DNA of 32,138 nucleotides from Clostridiales bacterium (GCA_003559095.1 PWMW01000404.1:1-32138); one strand, 5' to 3'; shown: positions 8,176-16,746, counted from the stretch's first letter. Notes: generated by a model from the letters alone, not told the origin. Translations and numbers: made by a program.

Positions 8176-8213
8176 GGCAAAAGGCGGAGCGGTGAAAGCT
8201 CTGCTTTTTTGCC
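8176..8213 (+). terminator. Rho-independent terminator between the M48 protease and alaS
   Basis: GGCAAAAGGCGGAGC (8176-8190), loop GGTGAAA, GCTCTGC and a six-T run closing with GCC (8198-8213). The A-run in the 5' arm and T-run in the 3' arm also pair, so it could work in both directions. Confidence 0.82.
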
Positions 8214-8246
8214 TTGTGGGGCAAATCCTGTTCACCTGGAGTGCTG

Positions 8247-8276
8247 TTGACAATGGGCAGGATGGTGCATTAAGAT
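8247..8276 (+). promoter_or_regulatory. Promoter of alaS
   Basis: TTGACA (8247-8252), 18-base spacer and TAAGAT (8271-8276) predict a start near 8283. The leader is only about 33 nt long and has no T-box, unlike ileS later in the window, so alaS is not controlled by tRNA-Ala through a leader here. Confidence 0.7.
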
Positions 8277-8315
8277 AGGAATAGCGAGCACCACGCCAAT
8301 TGGGAGGGGACCGTC

Positions 8316-10556
8316 ATGAAGCAATTATCAGTTGATGAATTACGAACAGCATTTCTTGAGTTTTTTCAAAGCAAAGACCACGCTCTGCTGCCCAGCGCGC
8401 CTTTAGTGCCCCACGGTGATCCCACGCTGCTGCTGACGGGTGCCGGCATGATACCCTTCAAACCGTATTTTCTCGGCCATGAAGAGCCGCCCTATCCCCG
8501 CGTAACCACCTGCCAGCGCTGTCTGCGAACTATAGACATTGATAATGTGGGGATTACGGATCGGCACGGCACCTTTTTTGAGATGTTGGGTAACTTCTCC
8601 TTCGGAGACTACTTCAAAAAAGAGGTCATTCCATGGGCATGGGAGTTTGTTACAGAGCACTTGGAGCTGCCTGCGGCTAAGTTGTGGATCAGTATTTATG
8701 AAGATGATGACGAAGCCCATGACATTTGGCGTGATGCAGTGGGCATTCCTGAGGAAAGAATTGTCCGTCTGGGACGGGAGGACAATTTCTGGGAGATTGG
8801 CGTCGGGCCTTGTGGTCCCTGCTCGGAGATTCATCTCGACCGGGGCCCCGAACACGGCTGTGGTGATCCAAACTGCCAGCCCGGCTGTGATTGCGAGCGC
8901 TATTTGGAGATCTGGAACTTGGTGTTTATTCAGTTTCACCAAGATCAAGAGGGCAACTTGACGCCGCTGAAGAGCAAGGGCATTGATACAGGTATGGGGA
9001 TGGAGCGCACCGCAGCCCTCATGCAGGGCGCTAAAAGCATTTTTGAAGTGGATGTTATTCGGCCGATCTTGAACAAAGTGGCTGCTTTAGCTGCAGTGGA
9101 GTATGGGTCCGAAGCCAAAGCAGATATCTCACTGCGGGTGATTACCGATCACTGTCGCAGCATCACTTTTTTAGTGCATGATGGCGTACTGCCTTCGAAT
9201 GAAGGCCGTGGTTATGTGTTGCGTCGGCTTCTGCGCCGGGCAGCTCGCCATGGCCGCCTTTTGGGAATCCAAGGCAAGTTTTTGAACGATGTGGTCGATG
9301 TGGTTATCCAGCAGATGATGGTAGGTTATCCCGAACTATCTGGGCGGGAGGAATACATTAAGAGGGTCATTGGCTTGGAGGAGCAGCGATTTCATGAAAC
9401 GCTGGATCAGGGAACCAGCCTGCTTACCCAGTTGATTCGGAAAGAACGGGAGGCAGGCACCAGCATTATCCAGGGAGCTGATGCGTTCAAACTCTACGAT
9501 ACCTTTGGCTTCCCACTGGAACTGACTCGCGAAATTGCCGCCGAATCCGACTTCACAGTGGATGAGGAAGGGTTTCGCATCGCTATGCAGGCCCAGAGGG
9601 ATCGGGCTCGAGCCGCTCGCGGTGAGACCGGTTATCTCGGTGAAGACGTTGAAGCGTACAAGACCATCCAGGAGCAGGGCCGTTCGGAGTTTGTAGGCTA
9701 CACACAACTGGAGGCTGAGAGTGCGGTCACAGCGTTGGTAACCGAGGGCGTCTTGGTGGAGCAGGCCACTGCCGGGGACACTGTCCATGTGGTTCTGCAG
9801 CAGACACCGTTTTATCCTGAAGGCGGTGGTCAGGTGGCTGACCGAGGTGCTTTGACGTGGCCCGGTGGACACGGTGTTGTGGAGGACGCGCGGCGGCCGC
9901 TGGAGGGGGTCATCGCGCACAAGGTAATGCTCAAGGAAGGCACACTGCGGGCAGGCGACCTTGTCACGGCGAAGGTCGCTGAGGGTGAGCGTTGGGATAC
10001 GGCCAGGCACCACACCGGTACGCATTTGCTCCATAAGGCTCTCAAGGACATCCTCGGCGAACACGTGAATCAATCAGGATCCTACGTTGGTCCCGATCGG
10101 CTGCGGTTCGACTTCACGCATTTCGAAGCGGTAACGCCGGACGAACTGCAGGCTGTGGAGCGCAGTATCAATGAAGCGGTCATGGCCAACTATGCCGTAG
10201 AATCCATGGTAAAGGATTTACAGGAAGCAAAGGCCATGGGGGCCATGGCCCTGTTTGGTGAGAAGTACGGGACCCACGTTCGTGTTATCAAGATTGGTGG
10301 CTATTCTTTGGAGCTGTGTGGCGGAACCCATGTCCCCGCCACGGGCAGTATTGGTTTGGTGCGAATCCTTTCCGAAGGCTCGGTGGCTGCAGGTGTCCGC
10401 CGGATCGAAGCTGTAGCGGGCAGCTTGGCCCTTGATACTCTGGAAAGCTTGGATAAAACAGTTCGGCAGGCTGCAGCGACGCTGCAGACCAACGTCGAGG
10501 GGTTGGATGCGGCTGCCCAGCGGATTGTGGACCAACGCCGATTATTGGAGAAGTAA
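8316..10556 (+). CDS. alaS: Alanyl-tRNA synthetase, catalytic and editing part, ending at an in-frame TAA
   Basis: Charges tRNA-Ala and hydrolyses mischarged Ser/Gly-tRNA-Ala. The frame gives 746 residues, against roughly 870-890 for full-length AlaRS. Present are the class II core (from LRTAFLEFFQSKDHALLPSA, with RTIDIDNVGITDRHGTFFEM), the tRNA-recognition domain and the editing domain. The editing zinc ligands are intact: H566 and H570 in HHTGTH, C668 and H672 in CGGTH. Codon 747 is TAA (10554-10556). The same frame then continues without interruption into the missing coiled-coil tail and C-Ala domain up to 10967. The local sequence LLEK*LQQLRQKL suggests the stop replaced GAA (Glu) by one G-to-T change. 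The ATG has GGGAGGGG 6-8 bases upstream. A true nonsense mutation, a sequencing error, readthrough and a two-piece enzyme are all possible. Confidence 0.93.
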   Translation: MKQLSVDELRTAFLEFFQSKDHALLPSAPLVPHGDPTLLLTGAGMIPFKPYFLGHEEPPYPRVTTCQRCLRTIDIDNVGITDRHGTFFEMLGNFSFGDYFKKEVIPWAWEFVTEHLELPAAKLWISIYEDDDEAHDIWRDAVGIPEERIVRLGREDNFWEIGVGPCGPCSEIHLDRGPEHGCGDPNCQPGCDCERYLEIWNLVFIQFHQDQEGNLTPLKSKGIDTGMGMERTAALMQGAKSIFEVDVIRPILNKVAALAAVEYGSEAKADISLRVITDHCRSITFLVHDGVLPSNEGRGYVLRRLLRRAARHGRLLGIQGKFLNDVVDVVIQQMMVGYPELSGREEYIKRVIGLEEQRFHETLDQGTSLLTQLIRKEREAGTSIIQGADAFKLYDTFGFPLELTREIAAESDFTVDEEGFRIAMQAQRDRARAARGETGYLGEDVEAYKTIQEQGRSEFVGYTQLEAESAVTALVTEGVLVEQATAGDTVHVVLQQTPFYPEGGGQVADRGALTWPGGHGVVEDARRPLEGVIAHKVMLKEGTLRAGDLVTAKVAEGERWDTARHHTGTHLLHKALKDILGEHVNQSGSYVGPDRLRFDFTHFEAVTPDELQAVERSINEAVMANYAVESMVKDLQEAKAMGAMALFGEKYGTHVRVIKIGGYSLELCGGTHVPATGSIGLVRILSEGSVAAGVRRIEAVAGSLALDTLESLDKTVRQAAATLQTNVEGLDAAAQRIVDQRRLLEK

Positions 10557-10967
10557 CTGCAGCAGCTGCGGCAGAAGTTGTCGGCCAGCGCTGCTGATGA
10601 TCTGTTAAGTTCTGTGGAGACCATCGGTGTCATATCTTTGCTGGTGGCTGAGGTTGAGGCTAACGACATGGAGGAGCTGCGCAGCATGGGTGATTCCCTG
10701 CGGGATCGACTGCAGCCTGCTGTGATATTCCTGGGCGCTAAGAACGATGGCAAGGTCCATTTGATTAGTATGGTTTCCAAGGATATCGCAGGCAAGGAGG
10801 TCCATGCCGGTGACGTGATTCGCAGTGCTGCAAAGATCTGCGGCGGTGGCGGCGGGGGGCGTCCTGACATGGCCCAAGCTGGAGGCAAAGATGCGGAAAA
10901 GCTTGGAGCGGCCCTAGACGAAGCGCGGAAAATCTTCCGTGAACGTTTAGAGGGAATCTCTGCGTAA
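10557..10967 (+). pseudogene. alaS: AlaRS C-terminal (C-Ala/DHHA1) fragment, in frame after the alaS stop
   Basis: The reading frame continues directly from the alaS TAA for 136 codons. It holds the end of the coiled coil (LQQLRQKLSASAADDLLSS) and the globular DHHA1-type C-Ala domain. The family's glycine-rich signature GGGGGGRPDMAQAGGKD and terminal ERLEGI are intact. With the stop ignored the whole protein would be 883 residues, the normal AlaRS length. This segment helps bind the tRNA elbow and couples charging to editing. A separate start would have to be TTG at 10578, GTG near 10614 or ATG at 10669, and none has a good ribosome site. The preserved sequence argues for a very recent stop, a sequencing error or readthrough, since old debris would have decayed. 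Confidence 0.85.
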
Positions 10968-11037
10968 GTGGAGAAATGATAGATTGCGGGACAAGATGAA
11001 CTGAAAGAGGGCTATGACATCATAAGGGGGGCCAGCA

Positions 11038-11298
11038 ATGCGGGAACCGACGCCAAAGACCACCGTGTTTCGTTACGGTTCGAATGACCGGTCTGAATCT
11101 GTGCGCAAAACGCTGCGCGAAGTCCATGAAGCTTTGAAGGAGAAGGGGTACAATCCTGTTGGTCAGATCGTTGGTTATCTTATGTCGGGAGATCCGACAT
11201 TTATCACCAGTCACCGCAATGCCCGGAATGTCATAGCTTCGCTGGAGCGTGACGTCATTCTCGAAGAGTTGATTCAGTTCTACCTGGAAAACCGTTAA
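11038..11298 (+). CDS. ireB: IreB family protein (UPF0297, YrzL)
   Basis: An 86-residue cytoplasmic protein of the IreB family. In Enterococcus it is a phosphorylation target of the PASTA kinase IreK and modulates cephalosporin resistance. The core YNPVGQIVGYLMSGDPTFIT and ERDVILEELIQFYLE match the family closely. The N-terminus contains several threonines (EPTPKTTVFRYG), the region phosphorylated in the characterised homologue. Position between alaS and ruvX is the conserved Bacillota arrangement (alaS-yrzL-yrrK). The ATG follows AAGGGGGG at about 11023-11030. A weak hairpin follows the stop. No kinase or phosphatase gene is in the window. Confidence 0.93.
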   Translation: MREPTPKTTVFRYGSNDRSESVRKTLREVHEALKEKGYNPVGQIVGYLMSGDPTFITSHRNARNVIASLERDVILEELIQFYLENR

Positions 11299-11301
11299 CA
11301 T

Positions 11302-11335
11302 GCAGGGAGCTTTTAGGCTCCTTGCTTGCTTTTTG
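11302..11335 (+). terminator. Weak terminator-like hairpin after ireB
   Basis: GCAGGGAGC (11302-11310), loop TTTTAG, GCTCCTTGC (11317-11325), then TTGCTTTTTG. One G-U pair and an interrupted T-tract suggest partial termination or attenuation before the aldo/keto reductase gene. Confidence 0.5.
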
Positions 11336-11400
11336 TCTGAAAGACCACGCCTTAAGGGCATGGCAGGACCGATTCCCCATACCATGGAGGCAATTTTCGG

Positions 11401-12336
11401 ATGGAGTATACGCTGCTTGGTTCCACGCAATTACGAGTATCGAAGCTGTGTTTTGGTGCCCTCACAATTGGACCGCTGCAGCGCAACTATTCACCGGCCG
11501 TGGGTGGGCGCATTCTGGCTGCCGCGTTGGAACAAGGCATCAACTTCGTGGATACCGCCGAGATGTACCGGACCTACGAGCATATTGCTTGGGCCATGAA
11601 AGCCACAGGCCTCGAACCCGTGGTGGTCACCAAATCCTATGCCTATACGGAGGCAGACATGGCGACAGCGGTGCTGGACGCCCGACGCGTTTTGGGCCAA
11701 CACATACCGCTGTTGGTCCTGCTGCATGAACAGGAGTCGGAACACACCCTGCGGGGCCACTGGCCTGCTGTGGAGTACCTGCTGCGCGCCAAGGACCAAG
11801 GTCTTGTTCAGGGGCTGGGTGTTTCTACACATCACATTCAAGGTGTCAAAGCAGCGGCCACCATTCCCGAGTTCCACATGGTGTCGCCCCTGATCAACGT
11901 ATCCGGACTTGGAATTGTCGACGGCAGCCGTGATGCCATGATCGCAGCCTGTATAGAGGCTTCCGGGCAGGGCAAAGCCATCTTGGGCATGAAGCCCTTG
12001 GGCGGAGGACATTTGGTCAGGCAGCGGCATCAAGCTCTGCAGTTTCTGTTGGAGCAGCCGTGGATGGCTGCGGTCGCGGTGGGCATGAAGTCCACCAGCG
12101 AAGTCGACTACAATGTGGCTCTCTTCTCGGGGCAACCGCCGACGGACGCCGGTGCTCCATTCCAACGGCAGCTGCACGTGGACCATTGGTGTACCGGCTG
12201 CGGCGCCTGCGAAAGAGCCTGTTCCCAACAGGCCATCCATGTGAAGAACGGTAGGGCGGTCAGTATCCCGGAGCGCTGTGTGTTCTGCGGTTATTGCGGT
12301 GCAGCCTGTCCGGAGTTTGCAATTAAGGTGATTTAA
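11401..12336 (+). CDS. Aldo/keto reductase with C-terminal 2x[4Fe-4S] ferredoxin domain
   Basis: A 311-residue fusion. Residues 1 to about 255 form an aldo/keto reductase barrel: start LLGSTQLRVSKLCFGA, catalytic Asp/Tyr in FVDTAEMY, Lys in VVTKSYAY and His in LVLLHEQE. The last 55 residues carry two ferredoxin-type motifs, CTGCGACERAC and CVFCGYCGAAC, predicting two [4Fe-4S] clusters. The family is widespread in anaerobes; the substrate is unknown. Fusion to a ferredoxin domain suggests electrons flow between a carbonyl/alcohol centre or NAD(P)H and low-potential carriers. GGAGG lies 10 bases before the ATG. It sits between ireB and ruvX, with ruvX starting 15 bases after its stop, so it is probably expressed with the housekeeping run. 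Confidence 0.9.
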   Translation: MEYTLLGSTQLRVSKLCFGALTIGPLQRNYSPAVGGRILAAALEQGINFVDTAEMYRTYEHIAWAMKATGLEPVVVTKSYAYTEADMATAVLDARRVLGQHIPLLVLLHEQESEHTLRGHWPAVEYLLRAKDQGLVQGLGVSTHHIQGVKAAATIPEFHMVSPLINVSGLGIVDGSRDAMIAACIEASGQGKAILGMKPLGGGHLVRQRHQALQFLLEQPWMAAVAVGMKSTSEVDYNVALFSGQPPTDAGAPFQRQLHVDHWCTGCGACERACSQQAIHVKNGRAVSIPERCVFCGYCGAACPEFAIKVI

Positions 12337-12351
12337 ATTGGAGTGAAGTGT

Positions 12352-12783
12352 GTGCGCCTATTGGGTTTGGACCTTGGCGAGAAAACCATCGGTGTAGCGG
12401 TCAGTGATGAGCTGGGGTGGACGGCCCAAGGGTTGATGACCATCGCCCGCAAAGGAAAAAAACAAGATCTTGCTCAGCTGCGCAGTCTCCTTGAGCAGTA
12501 TGCCTGCCGGGGTTTTGTACTGGGGCTGCCCCGACGTACGGATGGCAGCGAAGGACCTGAGGCAGAGCGGGTACGGAAATTTGCCCGGAGTCTGGAAGGA
12601 GTTTTTCAGCTTCCGGTGTATTTTTGGGATGAACGCTTTTCCACCAAGGTGGCTTCCCAGGTTTTGATGCAGGGCAGCGTTCGCAGGGAAAACCGCAAAG
12701 AGGTTGTGGACAAACTGGCAGCGGTGATTATACTCCAAAGTTATTTGGATGCACAATCCCAGTCCAACCAAGAGGAGGAATAG
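12352..12783 (+). CDS. ruvX: RuvX/YqgF-type RNase H-fold nuclease (Holliday junction resolvase-like)
   Basis: A 143-residue RNase H-fold protein of the YqgF/YrrK family, implicated in pre-16S rRNA 5'-end processing and proposed as a Holliday junction resolvase. Conserved elements are LLGLDLGEKTIGVAVSDELG at the N-terminus (catalytic Asp), GLPRRTDGSEG, and DERFSTKVA near the middle with the conserved acidic residue. I prefer GTG at 12352, which gives the classic start MRLLGLDLG and lies 8 bases after GGAG (12340-12343). GTG at 12343 overlaps that site. It is followed directly by the DUF1292 gene, the standard ruvX-yrzB order in Bacillota. Confidence 0.92.
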   Translation: MRLLGLDLGEKTIGVAVSDELGWTAQGLMTIARKGKKQDLAQLRSLLEQYACRGFVLGLPRRTDGSEGPEAERVRKFARSLEGVFQLPVYFWDERFSTKVASQVLMQGSVRRENRKEVVDKLAAVIILQSYLDAQSQSNQEEE

Positions 12784-13050
12784 ATGATGAATGAAGAACG
12801 GATTGTACTGCTGGATGATGAAGGGAACGAACATGGATTTTCCATTGTAGATTCCATTGAACTGGACGACGTGGTTTATGTGGTTCTGCTGCCCGAGGTG
12901 GATCCAGACCATGGTGCCGTTATTTTCCGAGTGGACCAAGATGAAAACGGTGAAGACATCCTTTCCGAGATCGAGGACGATGACGAGTTCGATCGCGTTG
13001 TGGAAGCTCTGGACCAGGATGAACTAGAAGGTGACGACGAACTGCAGTAA
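12784..13050 (+). CDS. DUF1292 (YrzB) family acidic protein
   Basis: An 88-residue, very acidic protein starting immediately after the ruvX stop, with GAGGAGG about 6 bases upstream. The core IVLLDDEGNEHGFSIVDSI and the Asp/Glu-rich C-terminus (EDDDEFDRVVEALDQDELEG) are typical of DUF1292/YrzB. The role is unknown. Its place next to ruvX and before mltG is conserved across Bacillota. No membrane segment, signal or metal motif is visible. Confidence 0.9.
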   Translation: MMNEERIVLLDDEGNEHGFSIVDSIELDDVVYVVLLPEVDPDHGAVIFRVDQDENGEDILSEIEDDDEFDRVVEALDQDELEGDDELQ

Positions 13051-13095
13051 TGGCTGCAGCACCCACTGCACGAAATCTAGGGTGGAGGTGGCTCG

Positions 13096-14151
13096 GTGAT
13101 GAACAGTGCTCCGCAGCCAAAAGAACGCCTGACTGTGGAACGGACCGTCTACCAGGTGGTCCGTTTTGTCTTAGTGGTGGCATTTTTGGCGATTGTATCC
13201 TTTTCCATTATTCTGCTGCTGGCCATGCGCCCGATGTCTTACGAACTGACCGCGCCACCGCAGTTGATCGAAATCCGCAGCGGTGCCGCTGCCCAGGAGA
13301 TTGCCCGCCTGCTCGAGCGAGAGGGAATCATCCGCGATGAACGGTATTTCCGGCTGTTACTCCGGCTGCGGGAAGCCGAGACTTCACTACAGGCAGGCAC
13401 GTATCGTCTCAACCCCACCATGCGGCCCAATGAGATCATCACAATTCTGCGGGAGGGGCGTTCCGAAATGGAACGTATCGTCATACCCGAAGGCTATGAA
13501 CTGCGCCAGATTGCCGATGTGCTGGCCGCTGCTGGGCTTGTGGATCGCCAGCGTTTCCTGCAATTGGCCAGCGATGCGTCGACGGTGTTTGGGAATGATC
13601 TGCCCTTTGCTCTACCCATCCCGTCGTTGGAAGGGTACTTGTTCCCCGACACATATCGATTCGTTAAGGGGCAGTCTGAGGAAAGCATCATTCGGCAGAT
13701 GGTTGGGCGTTTTCTGGATGTGGTACAGCGTCATCTTGCACCGGAAATGGATAACACAGAGCTTACTCTCCATGAGTTGGTGACCTTGGCATCCATTGTG
13801 GAAAAGGAGATACGCATTGACGAGGAGCGAACCAAGGTGGCCGGGGTGTACTTGAACCGTCTAGCCATCAACATGCGGCTCCAAGCGGATCCCACTGTGC
13901 GCTATGTGATGACAGAGGAGCGGGACCGGGTCCTTTACCGTGACCTGGAAATCGATTCCCCGTACAACACCTATCGCAACCATGGGCTGCCTCCTGGACC
14001 TATTGCCAGTCCTGGGCTGGCGTCGATGTTGGCTGTTATCCACCCCGCTGATGTGGATTATCTCTTTTTCGTAGCTCGGGGCGATGGCAGTCATCAGTTC
14101 AGCAGAACGTTTGAAGAGCACGTAGCTGCCCGACGGGCATTGGGCTACTAG
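13096..14151 (+). CDS. mltG: Endolytic murein transglycosylase MltG (YceG-like)
   Basis: Cleaves nascent glycan strands at the outer face of the membrane and sets glycan length. The 351-residue product has a cytoplasmic N-tail, one membrane helix (about residues 21-44), a LysM-like segment (IEIRSGAAAQEIARLLEREG) and the YceG catalytic domain. The domain has the catalytic Glu in LASIVEKEI, LQADPTVRYVM, the signature SPYNTYRNHGLPPGPI, and AVIHPADVDYLFFVA. The start is GTG at 13096, 7 bases after GGTGGAGG; ATG at 13099 is equally possible. It is encoded between DUF1292 and the U32 peptidase, as in B. subtilis yrrL, although no yrrM-type methyltransferase intervenes. Confidence 0.94.
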   Translation: MMNSAPQPKERLTVERTVYQVVRFVLVVAFLAIVSFSIILLLAMRPMSYELTAPPQLIEIRSGAAAQEIARLLEREGIIRDERYFRLLLRLREAETSLQAGTYRLNPTMRPNEIITILREGRSEMERIVIPEGYELRQIADVLAAAGLVDRQRFLQLASDASTVFGNDLPFALPIPSLEGYLFPDTYRFVKGQSEESIIRQMVGRFLDVVQRHLAPEMDNTELTLHELVTLASIVEKEIRIDEERTKVAGVYLNRLAINMRLQADPTVRYVMTEERDRVLYRDLEIDSPYNTYRNHGLPPGPIASPGLASMLAVIHPADVDYLFFVARGDGSHQFSRTFEEHVAARRALGY

Positions 14152-14165
14152 ATGAGGTGTGAGTA

Positions 14166-15389
14166 TTGAAAAAACCCGAAGTTCTAGCGCCAGCGGGCAA
14201 CCCCCATAAGGCGAAGGCGGCCTTGGCCTATGGAGCTGATGCCCTTTATCTGGCAGGAAAGCACTATGGAATGCGAGCTGCGGCCGGAAACTTCGCCGAT
14301 GACGAGTTGGTGGGCATTCTGCAACTGGCCCATGACCGTGAGGCTAAGGTGTATGTAACGGTGAACATTTTCGCCCACAACCAGCACCTGTCAGGGCTGC
14401 CAGAATATCTTGGTTACCTAGAGTCCCTCGGGGTGGACGCGATCATTGTGGCTGACCCAGGGGTATTTCGCATGGCTGGGAAGTATGCTCCCAAAACGCC
14501 CGTGCATATCAGTACCCAAGCCAACACCACCAATGTGGAGGCTGTGAAGTTTTGGCAGGACCAGGGAGCGCAAAGGGTTGTCTTAGCCCGGGAGTTAGCG
14601 CGCCAAGACATTGCTGCCATTATGAAGTCGGTGGATATAGAGGTGGAGATGTTCGTTCATGGGGCCATGTGCATGGCCTATTCGGGGCGCTGTATGCTCA
14701 GCAAAACTCTCACGGGGCGTGATGCCAACCTCGGAGCTTGTGCCCAGAGCTGCCGTTGGGAATATGCAGTGATGGAATCATCGCGACCCGGCGAGTATTT
14801 TCCTGTAGAAGAAGCAGCAGAAGGCACGTATCTATTCAATTCCAAAGATCTCTGCCTTATCAACCATATTCCCGAACTGATGGACATGGGCGTGCATAGT
14901 CTCAAGATCGAGGGCCGGATGAAGAGCGCCTATTATACGGCGGCTGTGACCCGTGCTTATCGAATGGCTGTGGATCGCGTCGCCGAGGGAAATTGGAACC
15001 AACCAGGGCAGGAGGATCTACTGGCTGAACTGCGTAAGGTGAGCCATCGTCCCTACTACGAAGGTTTTTACCTTGAGGAGAACCCCGGAACCCATCTCAG
15101 CTCTACATCCTACGAGCACACGTATGATTTCGTCGGACTGGTAGAGGCGTACGACACCCAACGCCAAGCGGCGTTAGTCGATGTACGCAACCGTCTCGAG
15201 GTAGGGGAGTCCGTGGAAGTAATGCAGCCCCGGGGACCTGTGATCGCTGCCGAAATAGCTGCTATGGAGCACAGTCAGTCTGGTGAAGCCCTAAACGAAG
15301 CCCACGCCAATACCAAGGTATGGATGCCCTTGGCCGCCATACAGCCCTATGCTATCCTGCGGCGCCGTAAATCCACAGCAGGAGCGTGA
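14166..15389 (+). CDS. U32 peptidase family protein, TrhP/YrrO-like
   Basis: A 407-residue U32-family protein. The N-terminus KKPEVLAPAGNPHKAKAALAYGADALYLAG and the family signature around residues 160-175 (EVEMFVHGAMCMAYSGRC) are clear, as are CAQSCRWEY and HSLKIEGRMKSAYY. Although named peptidases, B. subtilis YrrN/YrrO (TrhP1/TrhP2) and E. coli TrhP act in prephenate-dependent 5-hydroxylation of tRNA U34, and the shared locus makes that the likely role. The cysteines resemble ligands for an Fe-S cluster. The start is TTG at 14166, following GAGGTG by 6 bases. Only one copy is present, where B. subtilis has two. The TrmR-like methyltransferase partner is not here. Confidence 0.9.
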   Translation: MKKPEVLAPAGNPHKAKAALAYGADALYLAGKHYGMRAAAGNFADDELVGILQLAHDREAKVYVTVNIFAHNQHLSGLPEYLGYLESLGVDAIIVADPGVFRMAGKYAPKTPVHISTQANTTNVEAVKFWQDQGAQRVVLARELARQDIAAIMKSVDIEVEMFVHGAMCMAYSGRCMLSKTLTGRDANLGACAQSCRWEYAVMESSRPGEYFPVEEAAEGTYLFNSKDLCLINHIPELMDMGVHSLKIEGRMKSAYYTAAVTRAYRMAVDRVAEGNWNQPGQEDLLAELRKVSHRPYYEGFYLEENPGTHLSSTSYEHTYDFVGLVEAYDTQRQAALVDVRNRLEVGESVEVMQPRGPVIAAEIAAMEHSQSGEALNEAHANTKVWMPLAAIQPYAILRRRKSTAGA

Positions 15390-15393
15390 TGTA

Positions 15394-16746
15394 ATGGATA
15401 TACCCGTCAAAGAGGGTCAACTATGCACAGTGGAGGTGACTGGTCTCAGTCATCAAGGTGAAGGTGTGGGGCGCAGGGAAGGTTTTGCAGTGTTTGTACC
15501 CGCGGCGATCCCCGGTGATGTGGTGGAAGTGGAAGTAATTTCCACCAAAAAAACGTATGCCCGAGGTCTCATTCGCCAGCTGCTGCAGGCATCGGATCAC
15601 CGGGTTCAGCCGCTGTGTTCTGTGGCGGACCGCTGCGGGGGCTGCCAGCTGCAGCATATGAAGTATGAGGCTCAGTTGGCTTGGAAGCAGACGCTGGTAG
15701 CCGATGCGTTCACCCGTATCGGTTCCCTGCAGGCCCAGGTTTTGCCCGTGTTGGGTATGATTGATCCTTGGGAGTACCGCAATAAGGGACAGTTCCCTGT
15801 GGGTCGAGATGAAGGTGGAATGTGCCTAGGGTTGTTCGCGCCGCGTTCTCACCATGTGGTCACATTTCCATACTGCCATGTTCAGCCTGAGGCTATTAAT
15901 CGCGCTCTGAAGATCGTGGAGGAATTGGGCCGCAAGCATAACATAGCTGCGTACGATGAGATGCGGCATCAAGGCACCCTGCGTCACATAGTGATCCGGG
16001 CAGCCGAGGCGGAGAACACACTGATGGTGGTATTGGTCAGCCGTGAATCCAATTGGCAGCACCCGGCCTTCTTCGCCGATATTCAACGTTGCGTTCCCCA
16101 ACTTAAAGTTCTAGCTGTCAACTACAACCCGAAGCGCACCAATGCAGTTTTCGGAGACAGAACCGTTGCTGTCACGGAGAACGAGAAAATAACCGAAACC
16201 ATTGGTCAATGCCGTTTCGGGATTTCCCCGCGTTCGTTTTTTCAAACGAATTCGCTGCAGACTCGTGTACTTTACGATGAAGTGCGGCGGCATATACCAC
16301 AAACTGGCTCGCCGTACATCTGGGACCTTCACTGCGGTACCGGCACTATCGGCATCTACGCTGCCCAAGGATCAGGTCGTGTGGTCGGTGTTGAAGTGAT
16401 TCCAGAGGCGGTGGCGGACGCAAGGTTTAATGCAGCGACGAACGGCGTCCAGGCTCGTTTTGTTCAGGGCCGGGCCGAGCATGAGGCCAGGGCATTAGCC
16501 GAGGCAGAAGGGATCCCCGATGTGGTGATCCTGGATCCGCCGCGCAAAGGTTGTGATCCCGAGCTGCTTGAAGTGCTTATCGATCTTGCTGTACCGCGCA
16601 TCGTCTATGTATCATGTAATCCCAGCACTGTGGCCCGGGACGCTGCGGTCTTGACCGATCATGGATACCGTCTTGGTCCAGTTCAACCGGTGGATATGTT
16701 CCCGCACACCGCGCACATTGAGTGTGTAGTTCTGCTGGAGCGTTGA
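15394..16746 (+). CDS. 23S rRNA (uracil-5-)-methyltransferase, RlmD/RlmCD-like
   Basis: SAM-dependent RNA m5U methyltransferase of the TrmA/RumA family, 450 residues. An N-terminal TRAM domain (about 5-60) is followed by Fe-S ligand cysteines C75-x5-C81-x2-C84 and C161. The Rossmann methyltransferase part has WDLHCGTGTIGIYAA, the LDPPRKGCDPELL motif and the nucleophile C408 in VSCNPST, ending with DMFPHTAHIECVVLLER. GGAG lies 9 bases before the ATG at 15394. The further upstream in-frame ATG at 15349 lies inside the U32 gene. Which uridine (U747 or U1939, or both as in B. subtilis RlmCD) cannot be told from sequence. It marks the right end of the conserved block; the next 2.2 kb is accessory. 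Confidence 0.93.
   Translation: MDIPVKEGQLCTVEVTGLSHQGEGVGRREGFAVFVPAAIPGDVVEVEVISTKKTYARGLIRQLLQASDHRVQPLCSVADRCGGCQLQHMKYEAQLAWKQTLVADAFTRIGSLQAQVLPVLGMIDPWEYRNKGQFPVGRDEGGMCLGLFAPRSHHVVTFPYCHVQPEAINRALKIVEELGRKHNIAAYDEMRHQGTLRHIVIRAAEAENTLMVVLVSRESNWQHPAFFADIQRCVPQLKVLAVNYNPKRTNAVFGDRTVAVTENEKITETIGQCRFGISPRSFFQTNSLQTRVLYDEVRRHIPQTGSPYIWDLHCGTGTIGIYAAQGSGRVVGVEVIPEAVADARFNAATNGVQARFVQGRAEHEARALAEAEGIPDVVILDPPRKGCDPELLEVLIDLAVPRIVYVSCNPSTVARDAAVLTDHGYRLGPVQPVDMFPHTAHIECVVLLER

Noticed and set aside
8113-8315. T-box leader upstream of alaS
   Set aside because: The hairpin there is a plain terminator placed before the alaS promoter, and no T-box core or specifier stem is present.
10554-10556. 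TAA in alaS as a genome-wide reassigned sense codon
   Set aside because: TAA ends other genes in the window (for example ireB, the ferredoxin AKR and the flavoprotein) at the expected family lengths.
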